Source: an uncultured Acetatifactor sp. (lineage in GTDB: Bacteria > Bacillota > Clostridia > Lachnospirales > Lachnospiraceae). From it: DNA of 64,000 nt. Of the stretch, positions 8,027 to 16,377 are shown piece by piece (position 1 is the first letter of the stretch; every line of letters starts with the position of its first letter). The notes beneath the pieces were generated by a model, which searched no databases, was not told the origin of the DNA, and saw only the letters and a program-made list of their open reading frames with translations. Both the position numbers and the translations under genes were made by a program. Location of the stretch: NCBI GenBank assembly GCA_910588225.1, contig CAJUQT010000004.1, positions 24,393 through 88,392 of the forward strand, written 5' to 3'.

Positions 8027-9838
8027 ATGATACGCAAACTGACACAAAGCTATTACGCGAAAATCTCATTCATCTGTATCTGCATTGTCAGCCTTGTCAC
8101 TGGTTTGTTCTCTTACCTCTGTTACGGACTGATTTCCCGTCAGAACGTATCGGAACATTTAAGCGACTATAATATCCTGATCAACAACCAGTCCTCGGCA
8201 CTCTCCTCCCGGCTTGCATCCTTCTCAGACTTTTTCCATCCGGTATTCAGCAATCCGGATGCCTATAAGGCTCTCTGTGACCTCTATCTGTCTCCCAACG
8301 GCATTCTGCCAAACGAGACCACCGACATACTTCTGGACACCATGAGCGCTCTCTGCGCTTCTGATTCCTATTGCTGCGGCATGCTGCTGCTGACCAGAAC
8401 CGGACGGCTTTATCAGTATGACACAAAATATGTATCTCTGATACCCCTGAATCTTGTCAGAACCACCTTCCGTTTTACCCCTTATCAGCTCCAGCTCATC
8501 CCGGATTCCAAAATTTCCGAGATGAGCCTTGACATGGAATTGCCTGCCTCCCATGTCTATGGTTTAAGCGGTACCCTGTTCCGATACAAAGGTAATATGC
8601 TGGAAAATCTGGGCTACATGATCGCCCTGTATTCCACGGAAGAATTCAGCAATATCCTGGCCTCCTCCGGCCTGGAGGATACCGCTGAATTCACCATTAT
8701 GAATGATTCCTTTTCCGTCATCTATTCTTCCGCCGGGGATTACGCATCCACTGACATGGAAGCGCTGCTGGCCCGGCCTTACAAAAATGTGGGGGGCAAT
8801 GTGCGTCTGCTCTCCTCCCCGGAAGGGAAATGCTACTTTTCTTCCCTTCCCCAGAATAATTACAATTATTTTACAGTTTACCGTCTTCCCGCGGAGAATA
8901 TCCCCGTCTCCACCGCTCAGATTACGCTGCTGCTTCTGAGTCTGCTGCTGCCTCTGGTGTGCATCCTTCTGTACAGCACAGTATTCCGCACCTCGGGCAG
9001 AAAAGTCAGAAATATTCTGACCTCCATGGAGATTGTCGGCCGCAACAACCTTTCCTACCGCATGGCTCTCCCGAAGGGAAACGATGAATTCGCCAATATC
9101 GCTCACAGCTTCAACCACATGTGCGACGAGCTGCAGAAGAATGTGGAAAATGTATATCTGTTTGAGATCTCCCAGCGCAAGTCGGAGCTCTATGCCATGC
9201 AGACCAGCATCAATCCTCATTTTCTATACAACGCTCTGGAACAGATCCGCGTCCAGATTTTACATGGCAACAGGGAAAAAGCCTCCCGAATGCTGCTGCT
9301 TTTATCAAAAATGTATCGTTTTCAGACCAAACGGAATCTGTTTATCTCCATTGCAGAGGAATGCGCCCAGATGGAAAATCTTATCAATCTCTACTCCTTC
9401 CGCATCAGCGAGTGTGAGTATGATATTCATGTGGACAATGGGGTCAAAAAATACGGCATTCCCAAAAATATTCTCCAGCCGCTGGTAGAGAACAGCTTCG
9501 TCCACGGCTTTACTCCGGAACAGGATAACGGTCTGATCACCATCACTGTCACCTTTTCAGACACTGCAGATACCATCTGCTTTACAGTGGAAGACAACGG
9601 CCGCTCCGTCACTCCCGAAGAACTGGAGTTTCTCCGTGAAAAGCTGCTCCAGCCTGTTCTGAACCGGGATGAAGAGAACGGGTTTGCTCTGTCCAATGTG
9701 AACAATCGTCTGAAACTGGTCTTCGGTGAGAGCGCCTGCCTGAATCTCTCCCTGGGACAGGGCGGGGCAGGTTTCCTTGTCACCTTCTCCATTCCCCCTG
9801 TCCTTCCCGAAGATCTGGCCGCTTCTTACAGTAATTAA
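8027..9838 (+). CDS. YesM-type sensor histidine kinase
   Basis: A 603-residue membrane kinase. One transmembrane helix lies near residues 12-34 and a second near 300-320, enclosing a large extracellular sensor region. A HAMP-like linker follows, then the His_kinase domain with phospho-acceptor His398 in SINPHFLYNALEQI. The ATPase domain has an N-box at Asn489 (LQPLVENSFVHGF) and a DNGRSV G-box. ATG 8027 was preferred over 7988 because GGGAG lies 9 bases before it. Its natural partner is the AraC-type response regulator at 16378, about 6.5 kb away on the same strand. The importer, esterase and fucosidase genes between them face the other way. Confidence 0.93.
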   Translation: MIRKLTQSYYAKISFICICIVSLVTGLFSYLCYGLISRQNVSEHLSDYNILINNQSSALSSRLASFSDFFHPVFSNPDAYKALCDLYLSPNGILPNETTDILLDTMSALCASDSYCCGMLLLTRTGRLYQYDTKYVSLIPLNLVRTTFRFTPYQLQLIPDSKISEMSLDMELPASHVYGLSGTLFRYKGNMLENLGYMIALYSTEEFSNILASSGLEDTAEFTIMNDSFSVIYSSAGDYASTDMEALLARPYKNVGGNVRLLSSPEGKCYFSSLPQNNYNYFTVYRLPAENIPVSTAQITLLLLSLLLPLVCILLYSTVFRTSGRKVRNILTSMEIVGRNNLSYRMALPKGNDEFANIAHSFNHMCDELQKNVENVYLFEISQRKSELYAMQTSINPHFLYNALEQIRVQILHGNREKASRMLLLLSKMYRFQTKRNLFISIAEECAQMENLINLYSFRISECEYDIHVDNGVKKYGIPKNILQPLVENSFVHGFTPEQDNGLITITVTFSDTADTICFTVEDNGRSVTPEELEFLREKLLQPVLNRDEENGFALSNVNNRLKLVFGESACLNLSLGQGGAGFLVTFSIPPVLPEDLAASYSN

Positions 9839-9840
9839 GA

Positions 9841-9865
9841 GGGAGGAACCCCTTTCGTTCCTCCC
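9841..9865. terminator. Stem-loop between convergent kinase and binding-protein genes
   Basis: GGGAGGAAC pairs with GTTCCTCCC around a 7-base loop. It lies between the kinase stop (9838) and the binding-protein stop (9882), where a bidirectional terminator is expected. The following T run is poor in both directions, so strength is uncertain. Confidence 0.55.
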
Positions 9866-9881
9866 CCTTCCGTACAGAATC

Positions 9882-11567
9882 TTATTTTCCGGCAGATTCT
9901 TTTAATTCCGCCTGAATGGCCTTATAGTCCGCAGAGTCCACAATACCCTGCACAAATTCCTTCCACTGCGCTTCCGTAATCTGTCCCATCACATACTGTG
10001 TACACATGGAATTTACATCTGTGGTCAGATTCGTCCACTGGCTGTCGTAAGTAGCCGACTGCAGATTGGCAATCTCATTTTTCAGTTTGCTGTCCTCCAG
10101 ATATGCTACTATTGCAGCTTTAATTTCCTTGACTCTCTGGATAGCCTCGTCGCTGGCTCTCTTGGCGCCGTCTCTCATGAATTTGTCGATAATCTGATCC
10201 GCATCCGTCTTCAGGAAAATCTGATTCCATGCGCCTACATAGCCTTCCTTACGTTTCTGGCCTATTGTCTCATCTGAAGTGTCCCTGGTGCCGTCCTCCA
10301 GCAATGTGTAATGCACACCCTCCACACCGTCCTTCAGCAACAAGTCATAGCCGGGATATGCTTCCTCGGTAGCATTGAACACCTGCATAATCTTATCAAT
10401 CTTCTCCTGAGAGCAATTAGCGCTGATTGCGATACAGGAATCCACATCCGAAGTATTGGGAACAACTGTCATCCCTTCCGGTCCCTGGACAGGCAGCAAT
10501 GCCCATGCGGTATAAGTATCCGGTGTATTCTTGTCGAAGATCTTGTTGCTGGTCTTGTCTGCGGACTGGTTCCAGCTGTACCACTCATTCACATAGGCCA
10601 CGGAATTACCTGCCTTGAACTTGGAGGTATCCGCATTGCCCAGAGCAAATTCAGAATCCAGCACGCCAGCATCATACAAATCCTTCATCCAGTTCAGGAA
10701 ATCAATATACTTCGGATTGAACTGCATGTACTGAAATTCGCCGTTCTCGTCAATTCCCCAGTCCACCTGTCCTGTAAAGGCAACTGCCAGAGCCTTGGTC
10801 CGGTTTGTCATAAAGCTGTCACCGTAGAAATCCAGAGCATAAATCTTCTGTCCTTCCCCTTCGGTAGCCGCATTTGACAGACCAATCAGCCAGTCCTTCA
10901 GCTCGTCCATGGTAGTGGGCTCTTCCTCGAAACCATACTTCTCCATCAGGTCTTTTCTGACCTCGATGCCGGAGCCCTTCGCTGTCTCAGCTTTGCTTCT
11001 GGGCAGAATGTAGATACCCTCGCCGTATCTGGTCTGATTCCAGAAATCATCACTCCAGTTCTTCATTACCGCATTGGTTTTCGCCAGCGCATTGTCCCCC
11101 TCAAAGATATAGGGAGTCAGGTCCACGAAATTCCCCGCGTCGATAGCCTGGGTGAAAATGGGATAATAGAAGCTTTCGTTTACCGCGTAAATCTGCACCA
11201 CATCCGGCTGACTTCCCGCTGCAAGCAGGGTGTTCAGCTTCTGGGTATAGTCATTGTAGTTAACCCACTCAATTTCCAGATTTACGTCGAACATTTCTTC
11301 CCAGTACTGCTCCATCTCACTGTCTGCCAGAGGGCCATATCCCCAGTCAATGCCCAGCACGCTGATGGTCATCCTCTCTCCGTCAGAGCTTTCCGCCTCC
11401 GAACTTTTTTCTTCTGAAGATTCCGCACTGCTCTCCGCGGGTGCGGAAGCCTGCTGAGATTCACCGCTGCCCCCCCGGTTTTCCCCGTCTGAATTTCCAC
11501 AGCCGCTCAGCACGCCTGCCGTCATGGCAGCTGCCAGAACAAGTGCAAGTACTTTCTTCTTTTTCAT
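9882..11567 (-). CDS. Extracellular sugar-binding lipoprotein of importer 1
   Basis: The 561-residue product has a signal peptide ending in VLSGC with lipid-bearing Cys23. A flexible Ser/Glu/Ala-rich tether (about 25-65) precedes a LplA-type binding domain. It captures oligosaccharide outside the cell and hands it to the two permeases encoded just upstream. AGGAGG lies 7 bases before ATG 11567. It is the third gene of the LplB-LplC-binding-protein operon, and an 88-base gap with a hairpin precedes it. The ligand cannot be read from sequence, but neighbours encode a fucosidase and a CE15-like esterase. Confidence 0.93.
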   Translation of the reverse strand: MKKKKVLALVLAAAMTAGVLSGCGNSDGENRGGSGESQQASAPAESSAESSEEKSSEAESSDGERMTISVLGIDWGYGPLADSEMEQYWEEMFDVNLEIEWVNYNDYTQKLNTLLAAGSQPDVVQIYAVNESFYYPIFTQAIDAGNFVDLTPYIFEGDNALAKTNAVMKNWSDDFWNQTRYGEGIYILPRSKAETAKGSGIEVRKDLMEKYGFEEEPTTMDELKDWLIGLSNAATEGEGQKIYALDFYGDSFMTNRTKALAVAFTGQVDWGIDENGEFQYMQFNPKYIDFLNWMKDLYDAGVLDSEFALGNADTSKFKAGNSVAYVNEWYSWNQSADKTSNKIFDKNTPDTYTAWALLPVQGPEGMTVVPNTSDVDSCIAISANCSQEKIDKIMQVFNATEEAYPGYDLLLKDGVEGVHYTLLEDGTRDTSDETIGQKRKEGYVGAWNQIFLKTDADQIIDKFMRDGAKRASDEAIQRVKEIKAAIVAYLEDSKLKNEIANLQSATYDSQWTNLTTDVNSMCTQYVMGQITEAQWKEFVQGIVDSADYKAIQAELKESAGK

Positions 11568-11606
11568 TCCTTTTCCTCCTGTTCATCATACTTTGTTCCT
11601 TTTTAT

Positions 11607-11644
11607 GCTAACGCCGTGGTCCTCTCCGAACCGCAGCCGTTAAC
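11607..11644 (-). promoter_or_regulatory. Hairpin between permease and binding-protein genes
   Basis: An imperfect stem of about 15 bp with loop CTCTCC lies between the LplC-type permease stop and the binding-protein start. Such hairpins often protect the downstream part of a message, so that more binding protein than permease is made. That role is inferred. Confidence 0.4.
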
Positions 11645-11655
11645 TGCTCTGTCAG

Positions 11656-12567
11656 TTATCCCTTCACCGCGCCTACCATCATTCCCGTTGCAAAATACTT
11701 CTGCAGGAAAGGATAGACAATCAGCACAGGAAGTACGACCACCACCACAGCCGCCATACGCATGACTTCCTGCGGCACTGTATTGGCCAGTTCATTGGTC
11801 AGATCCACCATCTCGGAGACATTGGAGGACAGCACCACCTTCTGCACATATACCTGCAATGTGGACTTTGCCGCCGATGTCATATACATAACGGAACTGA
11901 AATAAGTGTTCCAGTAGCTTACAAAAGAGAACAGTGTCATAGTGGCCAACATGGCCTTCGACAGCGGCAGGACAATGACACCGAAAGTCCGCAGCTGGCC
12001 GCAGCCGTCTATTTTGGCCGCCTCCTCCAGCTCATAGGGCAGGGACTGGAAGAAGGAGCGCATTACCATAATGTTCCAGGCGCCGCACAGACCCGGCAGA
12101 ATCATGGCAAAGTAATTGTTAATCAGGCCAAGGTCACGGATGTTCATGAAGGAAGGCATCATGCCTGCGCCAAACAGCATGGTAAATGTCACATATTTAT
12201 TCAGAAAGCCTTTTCCGGGAATGGGTTTGGAAAGCATATATGCCACTCCCGCATTGGCAATAACACTTAAGGGCGTTCCCACCAATGTGACGAACAGAGT
12301 AGTCTTCAGCGCATTCAGGAAACCCGAACCGCTTAGAATCAGCTTGTAGGCCTCCATGGACCATTTCTTCGGCCAGAGATAAAAGCTCCCGGCACTGTAT
12401 ACGGAAGCATCCGTAAAGGACACCACAATCACGTAAAAGAAGGGAAGCAGCATAGTGGCCGCCAGCAGAAGCAATATAATCCACAGAACGGACTGATAGA
12501 GATTCTCTTTGGCCTTCATGCCCAGTTTTTTATTCTTGATTTTCATATCTGTTGTTGTCTGTGCCAT
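11656..12567 (-). CDS. Carbohydrate ABC permease, LplC/YtcP type (importer 1)
   Basis: A 303-residue membrane protein with six predicted helices, the first near residues 29-50. The binding-protein-dependent permease signature EAAKIDGCGQLRTFGVIVLPLSKA (the EAA loop) is in the cytoplasmic loop that docks the ATPase. The C-terminus ends in VGAVKG, typical of this subfamily. GGAGGGGAG lies 5 bases before ATG 12567. It pairs with the LplB-type permease that ends 16 bases upstream. No ATPase gene is near; such systems usually borrow a shared MsmX-like ATPase encoded elsewhere. Confidence 0.94.
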   Translation of the reverse strand: MAQTTTDMKIKNKKLGMKAKENLYQSVLWIILLLLAATMLLPFFYVIVVSFTDASVYSAGSFYLWPKKWSMEAYKLILSGSGFLNALKTTLFVTLVGTPLSVIANAGVAYMLSKPIPGKGFLNKYVTFTMLFGAGMMPSFMNIRDLGLINNYFAMILPGLCGAWNIMVMRSFFQSLPYELEEAAKIDGCGQLRTFGVIVLPLSKAMLATMTLFSFVSYWNTYFSSVMYMTSAAKSTLQVYVQKVVLSSNVSEMVDLTNELANTVPQEVMRMAAVVVVVLPVLIVYPFLQKYFATGMMVGAVKG

Positions 12568-12583
12568 TTTTCTCCCCTCCTTT

Positions 12584-13522
12584 CTACATAATTCCTTCGT
12601 AGCCCTTGCGGCTGGTTATCCAGTTCGTCAATAACACCAGGGAGGTATTCACTACCGATTTGAACATACCAATCGCGGTGGTATAGGAATACTGGGTGCT
12701 TCCTCCTGCAATACCGTTGTTATATATGTAGATTTCAAATACTTCCAGCTGTTTCTTCACCATGGCATTGTTCATCAGGAATACCTGCTCAAAATCTACC
12801 GAAATGATAGAACCCATCTTCAGAATCAGCATAACCACTACTGTGGGCATAATGCTGGGAAGTGTAATCTTCATGATACACTGAAGCCGGCTTGCGCCGT
12901 CCATTTTCGCCGCTTCGTACAGAGACTGGTCCACCCCGGCAATGGCCGCCAGATAGACGATGGATCCCCAGCCAATTCCCTTCCACAGGGACTGTATGAC
13001 GATAATCGGATAAATAGCAGTGGTGCTGAACAGATAAGCAGTGGGCTCCTTTCCAAAGGATGCCGCAATTTTGTTCACAACGCCCTGTTCCGTGGACAAC
13101 AGAAAAAAGGTCAGACTGACCACAATGGCCCAGGACAGGAAATGCGGCAGGTACACGGAAGTCTGTATAAACTTTTTAAATTTGCTGTTGCGCACCTCAT
13201 TCAGAATCAGCGCCAGTATAATAGGCGCCGGAAAAGTAAGGAGATTCAGACCGCTGATGACAAGCGTGTTGCGCAGCATATTGTAGAATTTCGCATCCTG
13301 GAACAAAGTTGCAAAATGTTTGAATCCCACCCAGGGACTTCCCAGAATACCCATATGAGGATTGTAATCTTCAAAGGCCATGAGCAGACCGCGCATGGGC
13401 AGATAATGAAACGTAAACAACAGAATCAGTCCCGGAAGCCCCAGGAAATATACCCAGCGATACTCATACAGTCTCTTGCTTAACTGCTTCTTCGCAGGTT
13501 TATACACAACATTTTTCGACAT
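12584..13522 (-). CDS. Carbohydrate ABC permease, LplB type (importer 1)
   Basis: A 312-residue inner-membrane permease with about six helices and the EAA loop YEAAKMDGASRLQCIMKITLP. Motifs near the N-terminus (LPGLILLFTFHYLPMRGLLMAFEDYNP) are typical of LplB. The start at 13522 is preferred to 13606 because AGGAGGGG lies 9 bases upstream and the promoter's -10 box would otherwise be inside the gene. It is the first gene of the importer operon, which is probably switched on by the response regulator at 16378 through the site at 13583-13614. Confidence 0.94.
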   Translation of the reverse strand: MSKNVVYKPAKKQLSKRLYEYRWVYFLGLPGLILLFTFHYLPMRGLLMAFEDYNPHMGILGSPWVGFKHFATLFQDAKFYNMLRNTLVISGLNLLTFPAPIILALILNEVRNSKFKKFIQTSVYLPHFLSWAIVVSLTFFLLSTEQGVVNKIAASFGKEPTAYLFSTTAIYPIIVIQSLWKGIGWGSIVYLAAIAGVDQSLYEAAKMDGASRLQCIMKITLPSIMPTVVVMLILKMGSIISVDFEQVFLMNNAMVKKQLEVFEIYIYNNGIAGGSTQYSYTTAIGMFKSVVNTSLVLLTNWITSRKGYEGIM

Positions 13523-13552
13523 ATCGTCAGCCCCTCCTGTTTTCTTTTCTTC

Positions 13553-13614
13553 ATTATAGCTTTCACCCGATATCCCTTGAATTGAAAACATTTCACTTTT
13601 TTTCATAAATTCAA
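13553..13614 (-). promoter_or_regulatory. Importer 1 promoter with 32-bp activator site
   Basis: On the minus strand TATAAT (13553-13558) has a poor -35. A 32-bp block (13583-13614; on the plus strand it begins TGAAAACATTTCACTTTT and ends AATTCAA) ends 24 bases upstream of the -10. The same block occurs at 16230-16261 with 28 of 32 bases identical and the same 24-base distance. This is the placement expected for an AraC-type activator. Confidence 0.72.
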
Positions 13615-13641
13615 GAATCGCCTGAAAACCTTCACTTTATC

Positions 13642-14715
13642 TCAGATGTTGTGTTTCTCCCGATACTCCATAAAACGGTGCCAGTCCTCTCTGGCCAGAT
13701 AATGTGTCCCCTTCCTGAGATGATAACCGATATGTCCCTCCGGGAATGCCTCTCCGGGCTCCGGATACCTGTCCGGACATATCAGCCCTGAAAGTCCCCA
13801 GGTTTCATAAGCCTCCGAACCGGCCACACAGGTCAGGAATTCCGACTTCGGGTCCGCCCAGTCATCCTCCGACGCGCTTGCCACATAGAGGTGCCTGGGC
13901 GCAGTCAGTGCCGCCAGATAATGGGCGTCAAAAGGCATTTCCTCTTCCCGTCCCACAAGGTCTGCCATATTTCCGCAGAACCAGTAACCCGCATTCTTTT
14001 TCAGGTCCGCCAGCTGCTCTCCCTTTTTCCCCCGGTACAGGGCAATACCGCCGCAGCCGGAATCATTGCTGACCACCATGCTGAAGCGATCGTCCAGAGC
14101 TCCCGCCAGCAGCGCCGTCTTCCCCAGCCTTGAATGTCCCACCACTGCGATTCGCCCAGGATCCGCCAGTTCCTTTTCCAGACACACATCCAGAAGCCTT
14201 GAGCCGGCCCAGGCCCATATGGCAATCTTCCCCCAGGAATCATAGGGATTCCGCCTGCAAAACGATCCGGCCCCGTTCAGGAAGCCGTCCTCCTTGTCTG
14301 GCGTCACAGCTTCATAGTAGAGAGAAGCCAGGCCATAGCCTCGGTCGATGAGCTCCTCCCCCATACCGTCCCCCACGGCATTGGCAAACGTATAGTGCAG
14401 AAACAGCGGCGGCTTTTCCTTCCCCTTGGGCAGGGCCACACAGGCCGGAAAGGATGTATAGGCAAAAGGAGAAGTCACCCGTATCTCCAGCTGCAAAATA
14501 ATGGCTTTCCCGCCATAACCGTTATCGTCCCGCTTCGTCTCCACACCCTCCACCTTCAATGGGAATATGGGGGCATAACCGTACAATTCCCTGCATAGCA
14601 GATTCCTGATTTCTTCCAGCCTCTTCTTCCTGGCTTCCGGTTCCGTGGGAAGGCCTATTTCCGGCACTCCCCTTTTCTTCAGTTCCACCTGCAGCATATT
14701 CCGTTGGTTTTCCAT
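13642..14715 (-). CDS. CE15-like glucuronoyl esterase (alpha/beta hydrolase)
   Basis: A 357-residue alpha/beta hydrolase. The nucleophile Ser195 lies in VGHSRLGKTALLAGALDDRF, followed by SNDSGCGG. PFDAHYLAALTAPRHLYVASA and ADPKSEF match the pattern of bacterial CE15 enzymes. The last His of the triad is probably in RKGTHYL near the C-terminus. CE15 enzymes cleave ester links to glucuronic acid; a different acyl ester is also possible. No signal peptide is present. AAAGGAGC precedes ATG 14715. The gene starts 12 bases after the GH29 stop and is clearly in its operon. Confidence 0.8.
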   Translation of the reverse strand: MENQRNMLQVELKKRGVPEIGLPTEPEARKKRLEEIRNLLCRELYGYAPIFPLKVEGVETKRDDNGYGGKAIILQLEIRVTSPFAYTSFPACVALPKGKEKPPLFLHYTFANAVGDGMGEELIDRGYGLASLYYEAVTPDKEDGFLNGAGSFCRRNPYDSWGKIAIWAWAGSRLLDVCLEKELADPGRIAVVGHSRLGKTALLAGALDDRFSMVVSNDSGCGGIALYRGKKGEQLADLKKNAGYWFCGNMADLVGREEEMPFDAHYLAALTAPRHLYVASASEDDWADPKSEFLTCVAGSEAYETWGLSGLICPDRYPEPGEAFPEGHIGYHLRKGTHYLAREDWHRFMEYREKHNI

Positions 14716-14727
14716 ATTCTGCTCCTT

Positions 14728-16176
14728 TCAAAACGAAATCTTCAGGCACCATGCGCCTTCCGGCATATAGCCTTCCGGAAGCGCCGCAGTCAGAATTCCC
14801 ATGTCCGATGAAAATGCCAGTTCCCCGTATCCCAGCAGTGATACTGACTTCACGGAAGATGCATCCCTCAGGCAGTGCAAGGCCGCCGTGCGGGGTCTCC
14901 CCATCAGGAATGCATAGACTGTATTTCCTTTCTGGGTATAGCGCACATCATAGGGTGTCCATACAGTTTCCTTCTCTGCCTCCGCCGCCGTAACGCCCTC
15001 GCCGCTTACCTGATAGGGCCGGGTGTCATAGATGCCTTCTCCGTTTACGCTCATCCAGGCTGTAATCCCATCCAGGATAAAACTGCACTCTTCATCCAGT
15101 GTGCCGTCCGGCCTCTGGGGGAGATTCAGCAGCAGATTTCCGTTCTTTGACACAATATCCACCAGCAGGTCCGTCACCTGTACGGCAGTTTTGTAGGTTT
15201 CCCGCACGTCATAGAACCAGTGGCCCAGGCAGGTATCTGTCTGCCAGGGATTCTCCCTGATCTCGTCGCCCATACTGCGCTCAAAATCCAGCAGGCCGAT
15301 GCGGTGATACTCTTCCCGCTTGTCCTTATGCAGGTACACAGCTCTGTTCTCCCCGTATTTCGCCTCGCTGGAATTATACAGGTGGGCGGCTATGGAAAGA
15401 CCCGGAAGCCACGTGGGATCCGTAACATCCGCATAATTCCGGTAAAAAGGCAACGCTCCGTCCGAGTACAGCAGTTCCGGCTCATACCGGTCCACTACCT
15501 CTTTGATGTCCTCATACCATACCGGATACCATCTCTCGTCCCAGGTATAATGATGCCGCACATATCCCGGCTCCACGGTGAAAGCATTATCATGGTAAAA
15601 GTCCTTCCATTCCGGGTCATAACCGTCATAGGGGACGCCCGCCATGGGCCCCTTTTTGTCACAGAGCTTATTGGTGTTGAACCATTCAAAGCTCGCCCCA
15701 TGATGCTCGCTAAGACCGAATACCAGTCCCTCCTTCCCGGCCGCCTCCTTCCAAAGTCCCACAATATCCCCGTGGGGACCGTAATTTACACTGTTGAAAG
15801 GATTTCTGGCAGAAGGATAGTTGAAAAAGTGATCATGGTGCATGGCCTGTGCCACAAAATATCTGGCGCCTGCCTTTTTATACCGGCTCATCAGCTCTCC
15901 GGGATTGAAATTCTCCGCCTTCCAGAGCTGTACAATATCCTTATAACCGAATTTGGAAGGATGTCCGTAAGTTCTCAGGTGATAAAGATACTGCGGTGAG
16001 CCTTCCACATACATATTCCTGGCATACCAGTCTCCGTACATGGGCACAGACTGAGGGCCCCAATGGGACCAGATGCCGAATTTTGCATTGCGGAACCATT
16101 CAGGGCATGAAAAATGATACAGAGACTCAAAGCTCGGCTGAAAGCTGCCTTTCGCTGTTTCATAATAATAATCCAT
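14728..16176 (-). CDS. GH29 alpha-L-fucosidase (second of three)
   Basis: A 482-residue GH29 protein with GIWSHWGPQSVP near residue 33, MHHDHFFNYPS near 113, and the likely nucleophile Asp239 in LLYSDGALPF. It is more divergent than the copy at 1567-2928: the HHDGF motif is HHDHF, and a DERWYPVWYED insertion is present, so substrate preference may differ. There is no signal peptide. AGGAGG lies 9 bases before ATG 16176. It is the first gene of a two-gene unit with the CE15-like esterase, driven by the divergent promoter region it shares with the response regulator. Confidence 0.9.
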   Translation of the reverse strand: MDYYYETAKGSFQPSFESLYHFSCPEWFRNAKFGIWSHWGPQSVPMYGDWYARNMYVEGSPQYLYHLRTYGHPSKFGYKDIVQLWKAENFNPGELMSRYKKAGARYFVAQAMHHDHFFNYPSARNPFNSVNYGPHGDIVGLWKEAAGKEGLVFGLSEHHGASFEWFNTNKLCDKKGPMAGVPYDGYDPEWKDFYHDNAFTVEPGYVRHHYTWDERWYPVWYEDIKEVVDRYEPELLYSDGALPFYRNYADVTDPTWLPGLSIAAHLYNSSEAKYGENRAVYLHKDKREEYHRIGLLDFERSMGDEIRENPWQTDTCLGHWFYDVRETYKTAVQVTDLLVDIVSKNGNLLLNLPQRPDGTLDEECSFILDGITAWMSVNGEGIYDTRPYQVSGEGVTAAEAEKETVWTPYDVRYTQKGNTVYAFLMGRPRTAALHCLRDASSVKSVSLLGYGELAFSSDMGILTAALPEGYMPEGAWCLKISF

Positions 16177-16199
16177 GGATATCGTCCTCCTTTTTCTCC

Positions 16200-16261
16200 A
16201 TTATACAGCCCGTTCTTTCGGGAAACTTTTGAAAACATCCCACTTTTTTTCACTAATTCAA
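16200..16261 (-). promoter_or_regulatory. GH29-esterase promoter with 32-bp activator site
   Basis: TATAAT (plus-strand 16200-16205, read on minus) has no good -35. The 32-bp block at 16230-16261 starts 24 bases upstream of it, as in the importer promoter at 13553. The block contains an inverted pair TGAAAA/TTTTCA. The response regulator gene is divergent from it. Confidence 0.72.
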
Positions 16262-16275
16262 CCTGAATTCCTGTC

Positions 16276-16304
16276 TTGACTTTCCGTTTCCTGTTGGCTA
16301 TGAT
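16276..16304 (+). promoter_or_regulatory. Promoter of the response regulator gene
   Basis: TTGACT (16276-16281) and TATGAT (16299-16304) are 17 bases apart, a good sigma-A type promoter. It lies back to back with the GH29 promoter, and its -35 is only 15 bases from the 32-bp operator, so autoregulation is possible. Confidence 0.7.
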
Positions 16305-16377
16305 GAAAAAAGGGGACAGTTATTCCCCGTCTGTACTATCGCGGAAAAGGGACGGGGACTCAAACGGGAGGAAGCAT

